A DNA stretch of 64,000 nucleotides from Diphasiastrum complanatum (Eukaryota; Streptophyta; Lycopodiopsida; Lycopodiales; Lycopodiaceae): contig CM055113.1 of assembly GCA_029204225.1 (NCBI GenBank), positions 27,474,592 through 27,538,591 on the forward strand, read 5' to 3'. The position numbers and the translations under genes are program-made. The notes beneath the pieces were generated by a model that did no database searches, was not told where the DNA came from, and saw only the letters and a list, made by a program, of their open reading frames with translations. Positions 22,500 through 34,013 of this stretch are shown piece by piece. How positions within the stretch are numbered: the first letter of the stretch is position 1; each line of letters opens with the position of its first letter.

Positions 22500-23440
22500 A
22501 CAAGGGTTTTGTTCTTTTTTTTGCAACACTATTTTGTTGTGGAAAGTGGGTCATTGTACATTTTTGCTTAATGCTATCCTCCAAAAAATAATCCTTTAAT
22601 TCTGTAGAAATAAACTCACCACCAGAATTGGTCCTAAAATCTTTGATTCTTCTAGAGACTTAATTTTTTGAGCATTCCTTAAATTGCCTAAAACATCTAA
22701 AGGCTTCTGATTTTTGTTTCAAGAGCATAACAACAAGCCTTCTAGAGTAAGCATCTATGAATGTAAGAAAATACTTAGCTCCCGCTTCAGAAAGAGTTTG
22801 CATTACAAAAAAATCGACATGCACAAAATCAATAACACTTTTAGAAGTTGGAGTGCCAATAGGCCGAAAGGCTATTGAGAATGTACCTCTCACAATCACT
22901 AGAAGATTTTGACAAAGTATGATCTAAAACATCTTCAATTTTTTTGGATTTCATCTCATGAATATTTCTTTGATTCAAATGTACCTATAGCAAGAATCTT
23001 ATCTAAATCATTAAGAATAATGCAATGATTGTTATCAAAAGTGAATATATGACCCAAATCAGCTATTTCGACTAATAAAAAGTAGACTCTTAGTCAGATT
23101 AGGTACATAGAGCACATTTGAATTAATTCTTGTAAAATGATTCAGAAATTTTAGCTTGATAGTTCCTTCACATCTATATGGCTCTTTTGGTATTAGAAGT
23201 AGAATAATATTCGAACCATTCTCGATTGCAAGTCATGTGTTGAGTGACACATAAATCCAAATACCATCCTCCTAAGTCTGAAGTCTCTTCAGTTCTAACC
23301 ATGAATGCATTTTGATTTTTTTTAGGCTCTCTCTTCTAAAATAGCATTTGTCTAAGTTTGGTTTTTGTTGTTCAATTTCTCTACAGTCCTTTATCATATG
23401 TCCTTTCTTCTTGCAATGATAGCATACGATTTGGATTTAT
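22500..23440 (-). pseudogene. Copia K remnant: gag knuckle, protease, integrase
   Basis: Read on the minus strand with shifts. A canonical knuckle CYHCKKKGHMIKDC lies near 23431-23390. A protease site appears as WYLDLCVTQHMT (relatives: WYLDSGATQHMT), so the catalytic DSG is lost. An integrase core sits in frame 22899-22660 with DFVHVDFF, FLTFIDAYSRRLVVML and FKECSKN, followed by TNSGGEFIS and FPQQNSVAKKR. The His/Asp/Glu pattern fits Copia integrase. RT is missing. It belongs to the same lineage as Copia G/H. Confidence 0.65.
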
Positions 23441-23815
23441 AATTAGGCTTGGATGAGTGGGCTCTCACTAGTGTATGCTTGATAGCATGACCGACAGCAG
23501 TATGCTGCTAGTATGATGCCTCATTCCTTGATTGTGATTGATCCATAGCTTGGGGGCTAGATCCGTTCGATCTAGGTTTGGTTGGGTTGGTTTGTCTACC
23601 ATCCGATTCCCTTGTGTTGCTTGTGATTGGCATGCTTAGAATAGGATCCTTGGATTTGGACTTTACATTTGTTTAGGCCTACAACCATTAATTATGACCA
23701 TGTACACATAAGGGCCCCAATTCCCTTATGGTCACAATTAACTTACGGGTTGTTGGTCTACCGGTCCCTAGCGTGGACATGCTACCCGAGACCAGTCATG
23801 GGCGTGACATTATGT
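23441..23815. repeat. Element A-family LTR with internal inversion
   Basis: 23441-23668 is the reverse complement of the first half of the A LTR and ends with the LTR terminus (GGACTTTACA). 23673-23815 is the second half in forward orientation, ending GGGCGTGACA. The middle (about 100 bp) is missing. Confidence 0.8.
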
Positions 23816-24649
23816 ATGATCTCTAATTCTATATTATGAGATCAAATTCTTCATACTTAGTATTTTGCTTCCTATCTCTTCCATTCAAAACTCCATCAAG
23901 ACACTTTCCACAAAGTCTAGAAGCAACACTTGTATCATCCCAAACTAATTTAACATATCATCTCTCTTTCATTCTACAATAGTCTATTGTGGTTTTCATC
24001 ACCATATTTCCATAAATTTCGATCGAACTCATTGGCTTCAATGTAATTAAGTATTTCAACTACATAGAAAAGAATTATTTCATGTGTAATAAATTGGTTC
24101 ACATGTTTTTTATACGTATGCATTTTAAAATACTAATGGACTAGAGATCTCGATTTGAATTTGTGTTTATTTTCCCCTTCAAGTTTCAATATCTTACTCC
24201 TAAGGTTTTGGTTGCTTCGCATATGCATTGATGGGTTGAGAGATTTCGAATCTTGTCCTCATGTTGATGCACATATTTGAGAAAAGAAAAAAAAAAAGAG
24301 CCAATTTTTGAGTTGGATCATACATCACACCACGAAAATGTTGAAAAACTCAATGTTTTAGAGAGTGCAATTCTTTTATGTCCACATTTAGATGTATAAA
24401 AGTATTAGCTTGAACTTAGAAGGATAAGTGAAATGGCAATCGCCATGGTAAGGTATAGTTGGCTCAGAAGTCATTAGCATTGCTTAGATGGTCTAGCATT
24501 ATTAGAATTTTGGTGCCTTTGACTTTTTAGAGCTATTTGAACATTTATGTACAATGTTGTTATTGGCTTTCTTTTTGTCTATCAACTTTATGCATTTCTT
24601 GATGTTTGAATGATATACTTACTTCTTTGCAAGAAGATAATGAATTGTC

Positions 24650-24780
24650 CTCCAATAAGTGATGACTTTGCAAGGACAATTAGACTAGCTGGGGAAGAGG
24701 AGAATTTATGCCATGCTAATGCAGGCTCAAACCCCACCTGGAACTTGATGTACTTGCTAACATTGTACACTTGCACTTAA
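24650..24780 (+). mobile_element. SINE-like unit
   Basis: TTAGACTAGCTGGGG (box A-like) followed after about 30 bases by GGCTCAAACCCC (box B-like). Position and spacing fit a tRNA-derived promoter. No clear flanking repeat seen. Confidence 0.35.
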
Positions 24781-24829
24781 AATATGTAGTTGTGTAATGA
24801 TGTGCTACATGTTGGTTTTTAAGAGAATA

Positions 24830-24930
24830 AAAAGAATAAAAGTGGTGAGTTGGTAAGGACTTCCTTTCATCTCCTTGAGGTCAAGAGTTTGACTCCAAGT
24901 TGCCCCACAAACGAGGACATGCCAAGAAAA
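24830..24930 (+). mobile_element. SINE-like unit
   Basis: GTGGTGAGTTGGTAAGG (box A-like) and, about 40 bases on, AGAGTTTGACTCC (box B-like), then a CCCC and an A-rich tail. Flanking repeats were not identified. Confidence 0.4.
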
Positions 24931-26040
24931 AAAGAAAGAATCAAGGTCACATAGTACATTGTCTATAATTAAAGAGAAAGAGAAAGGCACAAAATTGACG
25001 TTCATAAAATCAACTCATAAAAGTATTGCTAAAAGCTCCTTTCTTGATGGAATACAAGGCCTACCATATGTGACTATGAGCAAGTTGAAAAACCTCATTG
25101 AATTAAAATATGAGCAAGCTCAAAAGCATCACTAAAATTTAATAACCTCCAAAGCTATAATCTTGCTTGAGTATAATTCTATGTAACTTTTTACATGCAC
25201 TACACAAACACAAACTACATGAATCTATATAGTTAAATGCATTCCCACATGCATTAATGTCAACCTTTGGATAAGGTTCCAAACCAGATGCATTGTCTCT
25301 GAGTTCTTCCAACCATGGGCAGGTCCTATAAAGCCAAAGTAGCTTGGTAATGACATGCATCCAACACTAAAAAACAAAACACTTTTTGGTATTATCAACT
25401 CGTGGGATCACAAAGAATCAAACCTGGGTTGGCAAGCCAAACTCAGGCACGATACATGTGAGATCTAAAGAATAAAACGGCACAATAAGGAGCTATGTCT
25501 TTTACAACCCAAATTGCTCGCTCTGATTGTTTCCCAACATGACCTGTTGTCCTAATTTCTCATGTTGGCGAAGTTTTTCTTCTCCAACTTTTAGTTTTTG
25601 TCAAATTCAAAACAAAAAACTAGTCCTCTTCATTTTAAGACTCAGTTTTCCACCTAGCTTCGAGATTGTTTAGTTAAATTTGAAATCAACTAATTGTTTA
25701 TAACCCTTTGTGTGTGTTGTTGGAGAGCATTGGCCTTGATAACATAAAGCATCTTAGTCATCAATTTGACAATACTCTTATAAGAATAAACAAAGAAATT
25801 TCTTTTCCGTCACGTTTGGCAAACTTTGCATAGTTATCTTTTATTTCTGGCAATAGAACTACAACTACAAAAAACATAGAAGCTTAAGTTATAACAAGAT
25901 AAGGGCACTTTCACATGTAACCTGTTCACCCTAGAATGACGTAACATGTGGGTGAATTCCCCTTTCTATGATCCACGAGTGGAGGAAAACGAACCATATG
26001 TCATCTTGATCTCGATCTTTGCGTGCATTTGGTGTAAACC

Positions 26041-26074
26041 CCCCACCCCCCACCCCCCCCCCCCCCCCCCCCCC
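26041..26074. repeat. C-rich homopolymer tract
   Basis: Runs of C broken by two A, then an uninterrupted run of about 25 C. Length in such tracts is often uncertain in assemblies. Confidence 0.9.
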
Positions 26075-26937
26075 TCTAGGCAACATGTTCTCACTAATTT
26101 CAAAATTTTGTTGCATACTCATTCCCCCCAAGAGATTGAGATTATGCCCGAATTGCTTGTAAAGGGACCCCCATAAAACATAATTTGATGTGGTAAGAGT
26201 AAGGGCCCCACGGGTTGGACTTACTCATTCATAGCCCCATTGCTTTTGATCCCACCCATCCCGCAATCCTCGGATTTTGGATGATCTGCTTTCTAGAGCT
26301 TCTGAGAGAGCTGGGAGGCATACCCTTTCATGGACCGATGTACGAAAGGAGTGCATTCCATGAAAAGCTCCTAAAGAATATCGTTTATTGGGGCCAAAAA
26401 CATCTGGATATGAGTAGGAAACAAGTTGTAGAATGTGGGACGTGATTTTTCAGGAGATCCCCATGCGAGTGAGCGTATTGCCCATGGGGAAAGAGCTGTA
26501 ACCCCCAAGGTGTAAACCCCAATGAAGTTCCTTGGAAACATTCATCCTATAAATTCTTGCCCAAAACATCATATGCAAATTTTAGGAACACCTAAAAAAA
26601 CAAGGTTGATCGATACATCACATGAAGCTCGCTGAGGACGTAGTATAGTGAAGAAATTAAAAAAACAACAAAGATTGAATCATAGAAGACCTAAAATAAC
26701 GTTTTTTTTAGGGAGTGAGTCGGAGTGACACCTCAACATTTTTACAAATCATCACAATAGCTTACCGAGAGCAAGCAAAAAAAATAAATGCTTGCTTTGA
26801 AATCCAAATTCCAAAGCTCCTTTCCAAAAAGCGAGACCGAGACCACTTTATTTGAGAAAGGAAAAAAAAAAAAGTGGGTTTTTGAACATTGGACTCTGGC
26901 CCCCCGCGACTGCTGGGGTAGCTCACTCATACACGGC
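26075..26937. other. Upstream intergenic region of the zinc-finger gene
   Basis: No gene recognised. Overlapping short frames at 26215-26445 and 26742-26954 lack domains. Confidence 0.35.
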
Positions 26938-27140
26938 ATGACCAGCCGTGCCACGTGGAGGTACTTCTATGGTGGGATTGATGGATAAGGGCAATGCAGC
27001 GACATCCCAGTTGGACACGTGTCCGACACGTGGCAGAAACGTGGCAGACACGTGGGAGGAGGCAAAGTGGTCCCGGGCGTGCATGTACTCCCACGTCGCC
27101 ACGCCACGTCATCGGAGTACAGCAGTCCAGGAGAGAACGT
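26938..27140 (+). promoter_or_regulatory. Cluster of ACGT-core (G-box/ABRE-like) sites
   Basis: CACGTGG at 26952-26958, 27027-27033 and 27049-27055; CACGTG at 27016-27021; AACGTGGC at 27038-27045; CACGTCG at 27092-27098; CACGTCA at 27105-27111; AACGTG near 27134. These are the core sites bound by plant bZIP and bHLH factors. They lie 1.3-1.5 kb upstream of the zinc-finger start codon and just before a GA-rich stretch, so they probably belong to its promoter. The link to abscisic-acid or light control is inference. Confidence 0.6.
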
Positions 27141-27171
27141 GTTGGTGGGCGCTTTTGCAAAAAAAAGAAAA

Positions 27172-27246
27172 CAAGAGAGAGAGAGAGAGGGGGTGGGGGG
27201 GAGGGGAGAGAGGGAGAAAGGGGGGACGGAGAGAACGGGAGAGATG
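27172..27246 (+). repeat. GA/G-rich stretch, likely near the transcription start
   Basis: GAGAGAGAGAG then G-rich runs. GA-rich tracts are common in plant core promoters and 5' leaders. No TATA box was identified, so the start of transcription is not fixed. Confidence 0.4.
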
Positions 27247-28435
27247 ATCTTTCTTCGCGGAGCTTGCTCCTAGTTTCAATCCATCCATTCATCCATCCCA
27301 TCTGATCTCATATGATATGCACCACATGATCAAACCCACACCCACAAGCAAAAAACAAGCAATTAGATCGTGGCTGCCAAGATAGGCCCACCTTTTGCTT
27401 TTTCCATGGGATGATGGACTACCTTCTTACTTCATCAGTTTCTGATTATATTATCACTTCTTCTACTACTACTACTACTACTGTTGTTGCAGCAGCTACC
27501 GGGTCACACAGCCCAGGGCTGGCCTGGTCTGGTCAGGTTTTAGCTCACCCACACTGGTGCTGTTCTGTTTCCTTTCTTTCACTCAAAGTCTTTTACTGAG
27601 AAAAGTCTTTTCTTGGTGTGCCACTCCAGAAAGGTCAGCAGCAAGAGTTGCTGATGCTAACTTCTAAGTAAGTAGCCTTGCAAGGGCTCAGTCACTGGTG
27701 AATTACGGCTTCCAGTGATCAGCAGCTTGCAAGAAGTAGTGTTTAAGCTTCAGCCTGGGCCACTTTTGTGCATATGATATGTGCGAGATTGAGCTGAGAT
27801 ATAGCGTCTTTTCAAGGATCGCATACACTGATTGAGTGTTTTGGAATAAAGGGTGGAATCTTGGCGCAGTAGAGGTAGCTTTCTATAGGATCGTGTGTCT
27901 CAGCTCTGCTTTTCTGTTGTCCTTACTGTTGCCTTCTTAAGCTGTGATTTAGTTTAAAGCCATCTGGATCTTGGTTTCATATTCTGTAGTTATACTTAAA
28001 GCAGTGAATTACAACTTCGTCCTGCTAAAAGTTCTTGGCTTGGATCTAGACTTGACTCTAGAGCAATTAGTTGCATGCATCGGGAGATTATTCGTCATCA
28101 CAGCTTAAGAATTTCCTCTTAGAGCCATCCGCATGTCAGAACAGTTTGATCTACCATAAGAGAGATTCACTCTCTTGGGGTAAGCTGCATATACGGAGCC
28201 ACTAAATTGCTCAGTAAGCTGCTTTGAAGACGATTATTGACTACATAGATAGGGGCCGTTTTTTATAGATGATCAGGTTTTTTGAGGTGTAGATCATCTC
28301 AAAAGAAGTCTAAGATCAGTTCTCTGGACTTGTGAGATCGGACCTGAGACTATAGAACAAGACTAACAGTGTTTCAAATCTTCTTGAGAGCATCTCAAGC
28401 AGCCTGTAGCTGGAAAATCTCCTACTCACAAGAAG
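27247..28435 (+). other. Probable promoter-proximal region and long 5' leader
   Basis: No coding domain. Contains a (CTA)n run at about 27462-27482 and several upstream ATGs. A GTAAGT near 27669 and pyrimidine-rich TAG/CAG sites further on could be an intron in the leader, but I cannot confirm it. Confidence 0.35.
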
Positions 28436-30892
28436 ATGCTGGTCTCACAGCTACCTGGCACTGACTTGGACTCAGATGGAGCTGGTTGTTATGGAGCCTC
28501 GGCCACACACAAAGGAAGAGGAGTATCCAAATCTTCAAAGGTGGTATCTTGTTTTGGCTTAGAGAATTTCGATCACTCTTTCGTAGGGTATAAAGATGTT
28601 AAAGAGAACTCGCCCAGCAATAGCAGTCACGTTTGCAAGTATTGCATGAAGGAATTTCCATCAGGGAGGGCTTTGGGAGGGCACATGCGAGCTCATGGAT
28701 CGCTTTCTTTCCAATCTGAAGCTGCAGTTGCTGCTTGGAAAACTAAATTAGAAAGTGGTAGCCACAAGGAGCAAATTAGTAGTTCAGGTAGGCAAGGCTC
28801 TCATATTGCGTCCGCACATGAGATGGAAGGCAATAGTGAGCATGCATTATCTTGTTCGGCCTTTCCCGAAGACAGTCCTGCCTCATCTCTCTATCTCCCC
28901 AGAGAAAAGCATACTGGGTCAACAAGATCAATAGTTAAGGTTATCAGGAGTGAGGAGGATGAGTCCCTGAAGAGCAGTGATGGCGATCCGGATGCAAGGG
29001 AAGATGAAGACGAAGCATCGGTCAAAGGGAGTGGAAGCTCGGTGATGAACTACAGTTCTGATCTGGAGGGAGCTGAGTATGGAGGTCATATCTCTAATGC
29101 TTCTGACACGGAATTTTTAAGTGGGAAAGAATTGAACATGCACGACAAACCTCACCAGCTCTATACTTTGCGAAGAAACCCAAAGCCAAGCAAGCGGTTC
29201 GAAGAACAGGAGTATGCCATGGAGATGGCTTTAGCTGCTGCCAGGAAAAGTGGAAGTTTCATGGAGACTATACAAAAGGGCTACGCATGCACTGAATGTG
29301 GAAGAGATTTTGTTTCTTCCAAGGCACTATTTGGCCACATGAGGTGCCATCCCGAAAGAGAGTGGAGGGGAATCCATCGCCCAAAAAGGGAACACAACGC
29401 TATTGATTCTGAGATGAAGCAGCAACAGTCATCTTCTAGCAGTCAGTGGCAGAATTCACCCTCTCAATCTGGAAACCGCATGATCCAGTATGATTCTGAC
29501 AATGAAAGTGACGCTGAAAGCATTGAGGCTGCTTACTTGAATGGGGAATTCAAGTCAAATCGTCAAATGTGGATGAAAGGCAAAAGATCGAAGCGCTCGC
29601 GTCAGACTGTGAGGCCCTTTCAAGCAGTCGCAGATCATAAATCTGAGCTTGGATTATTGAATACAGCCCCAGGAGTCAAGGAAGACAGGGATATGGCTGA
29701 CTGCCTTGTAATGCTTGCATATGCAGGCAAAGTTCAAGAGGAGCTTGAACCTGCCAAAAAGAGATCAATTGTTGGCATTTCTAAAGACCGGGAAGCGGGC
29801 AAACAAAGCCAATCAGGATCTGAAGGTGAGGAAGGACAGTCACAGGATAAAAGTGACTGGAATAGATCCATAAACAGTCCAAAGATTTCGAGGGAAGAAA
29901 TAAGCCAATTTGAAGAGATTGACGAAGCCAGTGAGGACCAAGAAGCTATGGAGCTAGAAACTGGTGATGGTGATGATGATGGAAATGGAAAGTCCAAGTA
30001 CGAATGCACTTCATGCAAGAGAATTTTTAAATCTCACCAAGCTCTTGGAGGCCACAGAGCAAGCCACAAAAAAGTGAAAGGCTGCTTTGCAATAGCTCAT
30101 GCGTCTGAGTGGGGGCCAGACGGCCCAGAAGAGGACTTTATTGATGAAGATCTGCAAAATGCAAAACCCAATTCCCAGATTGACCCACACAGGCACCCCA
30201 TCCATGCTGATTCAGAAGACAATGCCAGAGCTAAGCACAGTAAGAAGTCCAAATCAGTTCTAGTGAAAAGGATCAAACTTCATGAATGTTCCATCTGCCA
30301 TAGAATTTTTCCCACTGGCCAAGCTCTTGGCGGCCACAAACGCTGCCACTGGGGTGGGACAACATCCTCAGAGATTAGCAACCCCCAGTCCTCCAGCCAG
30401 AAGCAGCAGATGGCAAGGTTTCAAAAGACCAAGAACGGTAGAGAAGAGTTGCTGGATCTTAACCTGCCAGCTCCAGAAAAAGAAGCAGATGACTTCACTC
30501 TGGACTTTAGGGTCACCTCCATTCCAAACCACATCCCTCACCTCACAACCAAGTCTACTTCCAAGGATAACACCATGGCTGAGTACTGGCCCCATAGGCT
30601 CATCTTACCGGCGCATGGTGCTCATCTCATGGATTCCAGCACATCCACTGAGGACATGCTTGCAAGGACTGCCTCAAGCTGTAATGAGGCATTAGAAGCA
30701 TCACGAGAAGTGGCTAGTGCATCCCAAGGATTCCAGTTTGGTGATCAAGCAGATTCATCAGCATTTAATTCCTGGATGCAACACAACATCTGTGATCAAG
30801 TTTCCACTTCCATTGCAAATCTCAGCAACCATCAAAGAACATACACTGGCACAATGGCCTCCATTGGAGGCCTCACCCCAATCTCTGCATAA
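28436..30892 (+). CDS. Four-finger C2H2 zinc-finger transcription repressor
   Basis: 818 residues, one uninterrupted exon. Four CX2CX12HX3H fingers: C67/C70/H83/H87 (GRALGGH), C285/C288/H301/H305 (KALFGH, followed by PEREWRGI), C524/C527/H540/H544 (QALGGH) and C618/C621/H634/H638 (QALGGH). The QALGGH core is plant-specific. A leucine motif ADCLVMLA (421-428), basic nuclear-import-like KRSKRSR (383-389), an acidic stretch (about 493-515) and the EAR motif LDLNLPAP (673-680) complete it. The layout resembles ZAT1/4/9-type repressors, with an extra second finger as in some land-plant relatives. It should act in the nucleus, binding DNA and recruiting co-repressors through EAR. Targets are unknown. 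The Met chosen is the first that leads into the conserved N-terminal finger. Open frames on the other strand or phases are shadows. Confidence 0.95.
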   Translation: MLVSQLPGTDLDSDGAGCYGASATHKGRGVSKSSKVVSCFGLENFDHSFVGYKDVKENSPSNSSHVCKYCMKEFPSGRALGGHMRAHGSLSFQSEAAVAAWKTKLESGSHKEQISSSGRQGSHIASAHEMEGNSEHALSCSAFPEDSPASSLYLPREKHTGSTRSIVKVIRSEEDESLKSSDGDPDAREDEDEASVKGSGSSVMNYSSDLEGAEYGGHISNASDTEFLSGKELNMHDKPHQLYTLRRNPKPSKRFEEQEYAMEMALAAARKSGSFMETIQKGYACTECGRDFVSSKALFGHMRCHPEREWRGIHRPKREHNAIDSEMKQQQSSSSSQWQNSPSQSGNRMIQYDSDNESDAESIEAAYLNGEFKSNRQMWMKGKRSKRSRQTVRPFQAVADHKSELGLLNTAPGVKEDRDMADCLVMLAYAGKVQEELEPAKKRSIVGISKDREAGKQSQSGSEGEEGQSQDKSDWNRSINSPKISREEISQFEEIDEASEDQEAMELETGDGDDDGNGKSKYECTSCKRIFKSHQALGGHRASHKKVKGCFAIAHASEWGPDGPEEDFIDEDLQNAKPNSQIDPHRHPIHADSEDNARAKHSKKSKSVLVKRIKLHECSICHRIFPTGQALGGHKRCHWGGTTSSEISNPQSSSQKQQMARFQKTKNGREELLDLNLPAPEKEADDFTLDFRVTSIPNHIPHLTTKSTSKDNTMAEYWPHRLILPAHGAHLMDSSTSTEDMLARTASSCNEALEASREVASASQGFQFGDQADSSAFNSWMQHNICDQVSTSIANLSNHQRTYTGTMASIGGLTPISA

Positions 30893-31100
30893 AAGCTTCA
30901 ATCCGACTAGGCAAGATTTGATCAAGCCGATTTGAAGTCTCAGTGTTTTATAGTTTCAGTGGATTATTTCAGTTTGTAGAGATGGGATTACCTCTTAAGA
31001 TTGTTTGAAAAATTATAACTACAGAAAGTACATCTCATGCTTCAAGTATAGAGAAGTTGGTTGGCTCATTTGTGATACAATAGAAGGTTGTTTGACGCTT
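30893..31100 (+). other. Probable 3' untranslated region of the zinc-finger gene
   Basis: AT-rich, follows the TAA. No canonical AATAAA is found; weaker variants such as GATACAATAG (about 31073) may serve. The end is not determined. Confidence 0.4.
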
Positions 31101-32087
31101 CATCTTTGGTTATTATCAATTCATCCATTTTTTATTGAGTTTTGCATTGGATGAAGTATCTCGTCTTTTCTTTCACCTGATTTTGGCATGGTGGTCTAGT
31201 CCAAGCTAGAACATCAAGAGAATATTTTTGGCTTTTTGAAATCACATAGTGATATTTTGGCATGGAAAGGAAACTACTTATAAAGTAATGCATGGAAACA
31301 AGTGCAAGGGCATCTTTCAAGGACATAGTAGATAGATCTCTTATGGCAAGGAAAAAGAATTGAAAACCTACAAAGCATTTGATGCTTTTGTTCACCAAGT
31401 TACCATATTGTCTCATAGGAAGTTGAAATCATTGATCATTTAGATATAATTTACTCTAAACTATCTTGCAATGAACTTATAGATCTTGGGGTAAGTGCAT
31501 TAGCATCGAGCCTTGCCATAAGCAAATATTCTTTAGGTGAACTTACGTACATATTGACTCTTCAAATCATGATAAACAAAATAGGTAAGGTTTTTTTATC
31601 CCTATTTTCAATTGTTAAAACCCCGCTAGACACTATTCATGATGTCAAAATTATATACACCTCAAGGATACATAAATTTGGAGAGCAAGAAGTTATGTCC
31701 ATTTTCTTTAGAGGGCTAAACCCAAATGTGTCAAAACCTCAAGTGCAATGTATGACACACAACACAAAGAGGGAGGGAGGCTTTTTGGCCACAATTAGCA
31801 CACCATGGAGGTCATTATATTTTTAACCCTGTGACAAAAATGTATGCATACTTGAGGAATCATCCTCCAAAAAGGCCTATATGCAACAGTATGACCACCT
31901 CATAGTTCAATGATTTAAAAAATGACTAAATCAACTAGAAGAAACAATAGCAACTCAATCAACTAAAAAATGACTATGGGAGGGTTGTTAATTGAGCAGG
32001 AAGGAATGAATCATTGGAAAAGATTTGGTCTTTGAGATCAATGATGTTATGTTCAAGAATGACCTGGAATATATGGTGAATGCCTCC
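31101..32087. other. Intergenic, no gene recognised
   Basis: Frames at 31132-31416 (minus) and 31554-31826 (plus) have coding-like runs (for example FFRGLNPNVSKPQVQCM) that might be scraps of a gag, but no family can be assigned. Confidence 0.35.
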
Positions 32088-32136
32088 ATTGTTGTATATT
32101 TTATCTTCCCTCATGGAAGATAAAATATACAACAAT
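32088..32136. repeat. Perfect 22-bp inverted repeat (hairpin)
   Basis: Arms 32088-32109 and 32115-32136 are exact reverse complements with a 5-base loop (CTCAT). Stem is AT-rich with central ATATTTTATC. Not followed by a T run, and there is no gene before it, so it is not a terminator. Confidence 0.95.
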
Positions 32137-32699
32137 AGTGTGTCATAGGAGTTTAGTTCACCCACCAGCCAGGTTAAAACCTTTTGTGAGGCTCAAATGT
32201 AAGTTCTCCCAAGCCCTAGCCACTCCTTTTGTCACCCCTTATGCTATGAACTCTTCCTTGCTCATGTCCCTTCCCATCCTTTCCAATGTTGCCCATATTG
32301 TGGACTCTCCCTCCATCCCTCCCTATGTGACAAGCTACACATGTGTGTCGCTTTCCGTCGCAAGGTTGGTCAAGCGAGCATGATGAAGCAAGCGTTGCTC
32401 TATGGCTCATGCTAAGATTATGGCCATCACTCTCCTTTTGTAGTCATAGAGCTCCACTGCCAATCCATCGTCCATCACATTGACTCTCACCTAGTTGTTA
32501 GTCTCATGCTTTGCTAGAAGCTTACTTCGCTTAGGCATGATGACCTTCCTTCTTGCTCCTTTTTTCATATGGTGCGTCATAAGCAGGCTGCCTCCTCCAT
32601 TCATTCCTTCACTATCTCCGGTTGCACTCTTTTTTATCCCCTTAACAATGGTGCAAGCTTATGTCTCCCACTTCCAAGGCTTGTGCTCCCCGAATCAAC

Positions 32700-33531
32700 C
32701 TGCCCTACATAGATTGACCTCCTCATGTGTGACTTGTGCTACCCTCTCCCAGGAAATCTCTTCTTCGCTTGTTGCTCCCTGCACCTTGGAAGAGTTGGTT
32801 TCTACTCTACTCTCTCCATCTCAATAAAACTTTGGGCTATAATAGGATAGTCCTTGAATTTTACATATGGTTCTAGCCCCAACTAGGGCCCCCATCTACT
32901 TGACCTGGTTTTGCAAGGCTCTTCCTTTGCCTCTTGCCTCTCTTTGTGTCTAAAGGCCTTGTCAAGCTTATTCCAAAAGAGCCACCCTCTCTCTTTGGCC
33001 ATTTTTCATCCCTTGACTATGCTCAACACTTCCTATAAATCATTGCCAAGGTGATGGCCTTATGCCTTTCTCCCTTGCTTGACTTTGTCCAATTTGGTTT
33101 TGTGAAAGTCTACAATATTGTGGATTCCATCTTGAACATTTGGTCCATGGCTAACTCTCTTTCTGACTCGTCCACCCCCTCTATCATCCTTCGGTTGGTG
33201 GCTGGACAAAGCCTTTGACAACATCAGCTAGGGCTATATCTTTCGTTGATGCCAAGCTTTGGGATTCCTCCCTCCTTTGTTACTCTAGTTCAAGCCCTTA
33301 ATTGGTCCTCCTCTTCCAAGCTACAGCTCAACTAGTGCCTCTCAACCTCTTTCTCCCGTAGTTGTGGCATTCGTCAAGGTTACCCTCTATCTCCCTTGTT
33401 GTTTGTATTTTGAATCCCTCTCCCTTGCTCGCCAACAACAACCTCTATACGCTCCATTGCTCCAGTTCACTCTCCTATGGCCCCTCTTCACGCCAACTCT
33501 TTGTTGATGATGTTACTCTCCTTTCACTCCT
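32700..33531 (+). pseudogene. LINE (non-LTR retrotransposon) reverse-transcriptase remnant
   Basis: Read with several shifts and stops. CTLEELVSTLL (the linker that precedes RT) is at about 32780. FGHFSSLDYAQ (counterpart of RPISL), then LDFVQFGFVK and DSILNIW (counterpart of QxGFxxGR..) follow at 33000-33160. LDKAFDNIS (counterpart of DxxKAFD) lies near 33200, SRSCGIRQGYPLSPLLFV near 33355-33410, and FVDDVTLLS, the catalytic box, at 33499-33525. This motif series is typical of plant L1-type LINEs. It is cut at 33532 by an LTR fragment. No endonuclease domain is recognised upstream, although 32140-32700 shares its C/T-rich composition. Confidence 0.75.

Positions 33532-34013
<482 letters not shown>

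Larger units (their letters stand above)
23816..26040. other. Intergenic with SINE-like units, no gene seen
   Basis: AT-rich. Apart from two tRNA-like units (24650-24780 and 24830-24930) and a third, weaker one on the minus strand (about 25385-25460, GGTTTGATTC), no coding domain is recognised. Short open frames at 24588-25360 are unsupported. Confidence 0.4.

Noticed and set aside
26927-27305. Several overlapping frames of 60-124 residues in the upstream region
   Set aside because: They arise from the GC- and GA-rich promoter stretch; no domain, and they overlap on both strands in all phases.
29734-30695. Frames on the other strand or phase within the zinc-finger gene
   Set aside because: Low-complexity shadows of acidic and Ser-rich parts of the 818-residue protein.
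32115-32160. Hairpin as an intrinsic terminator
   Set aside because: No T run follows, no gene precedes it, and the genome is eukaryotic.
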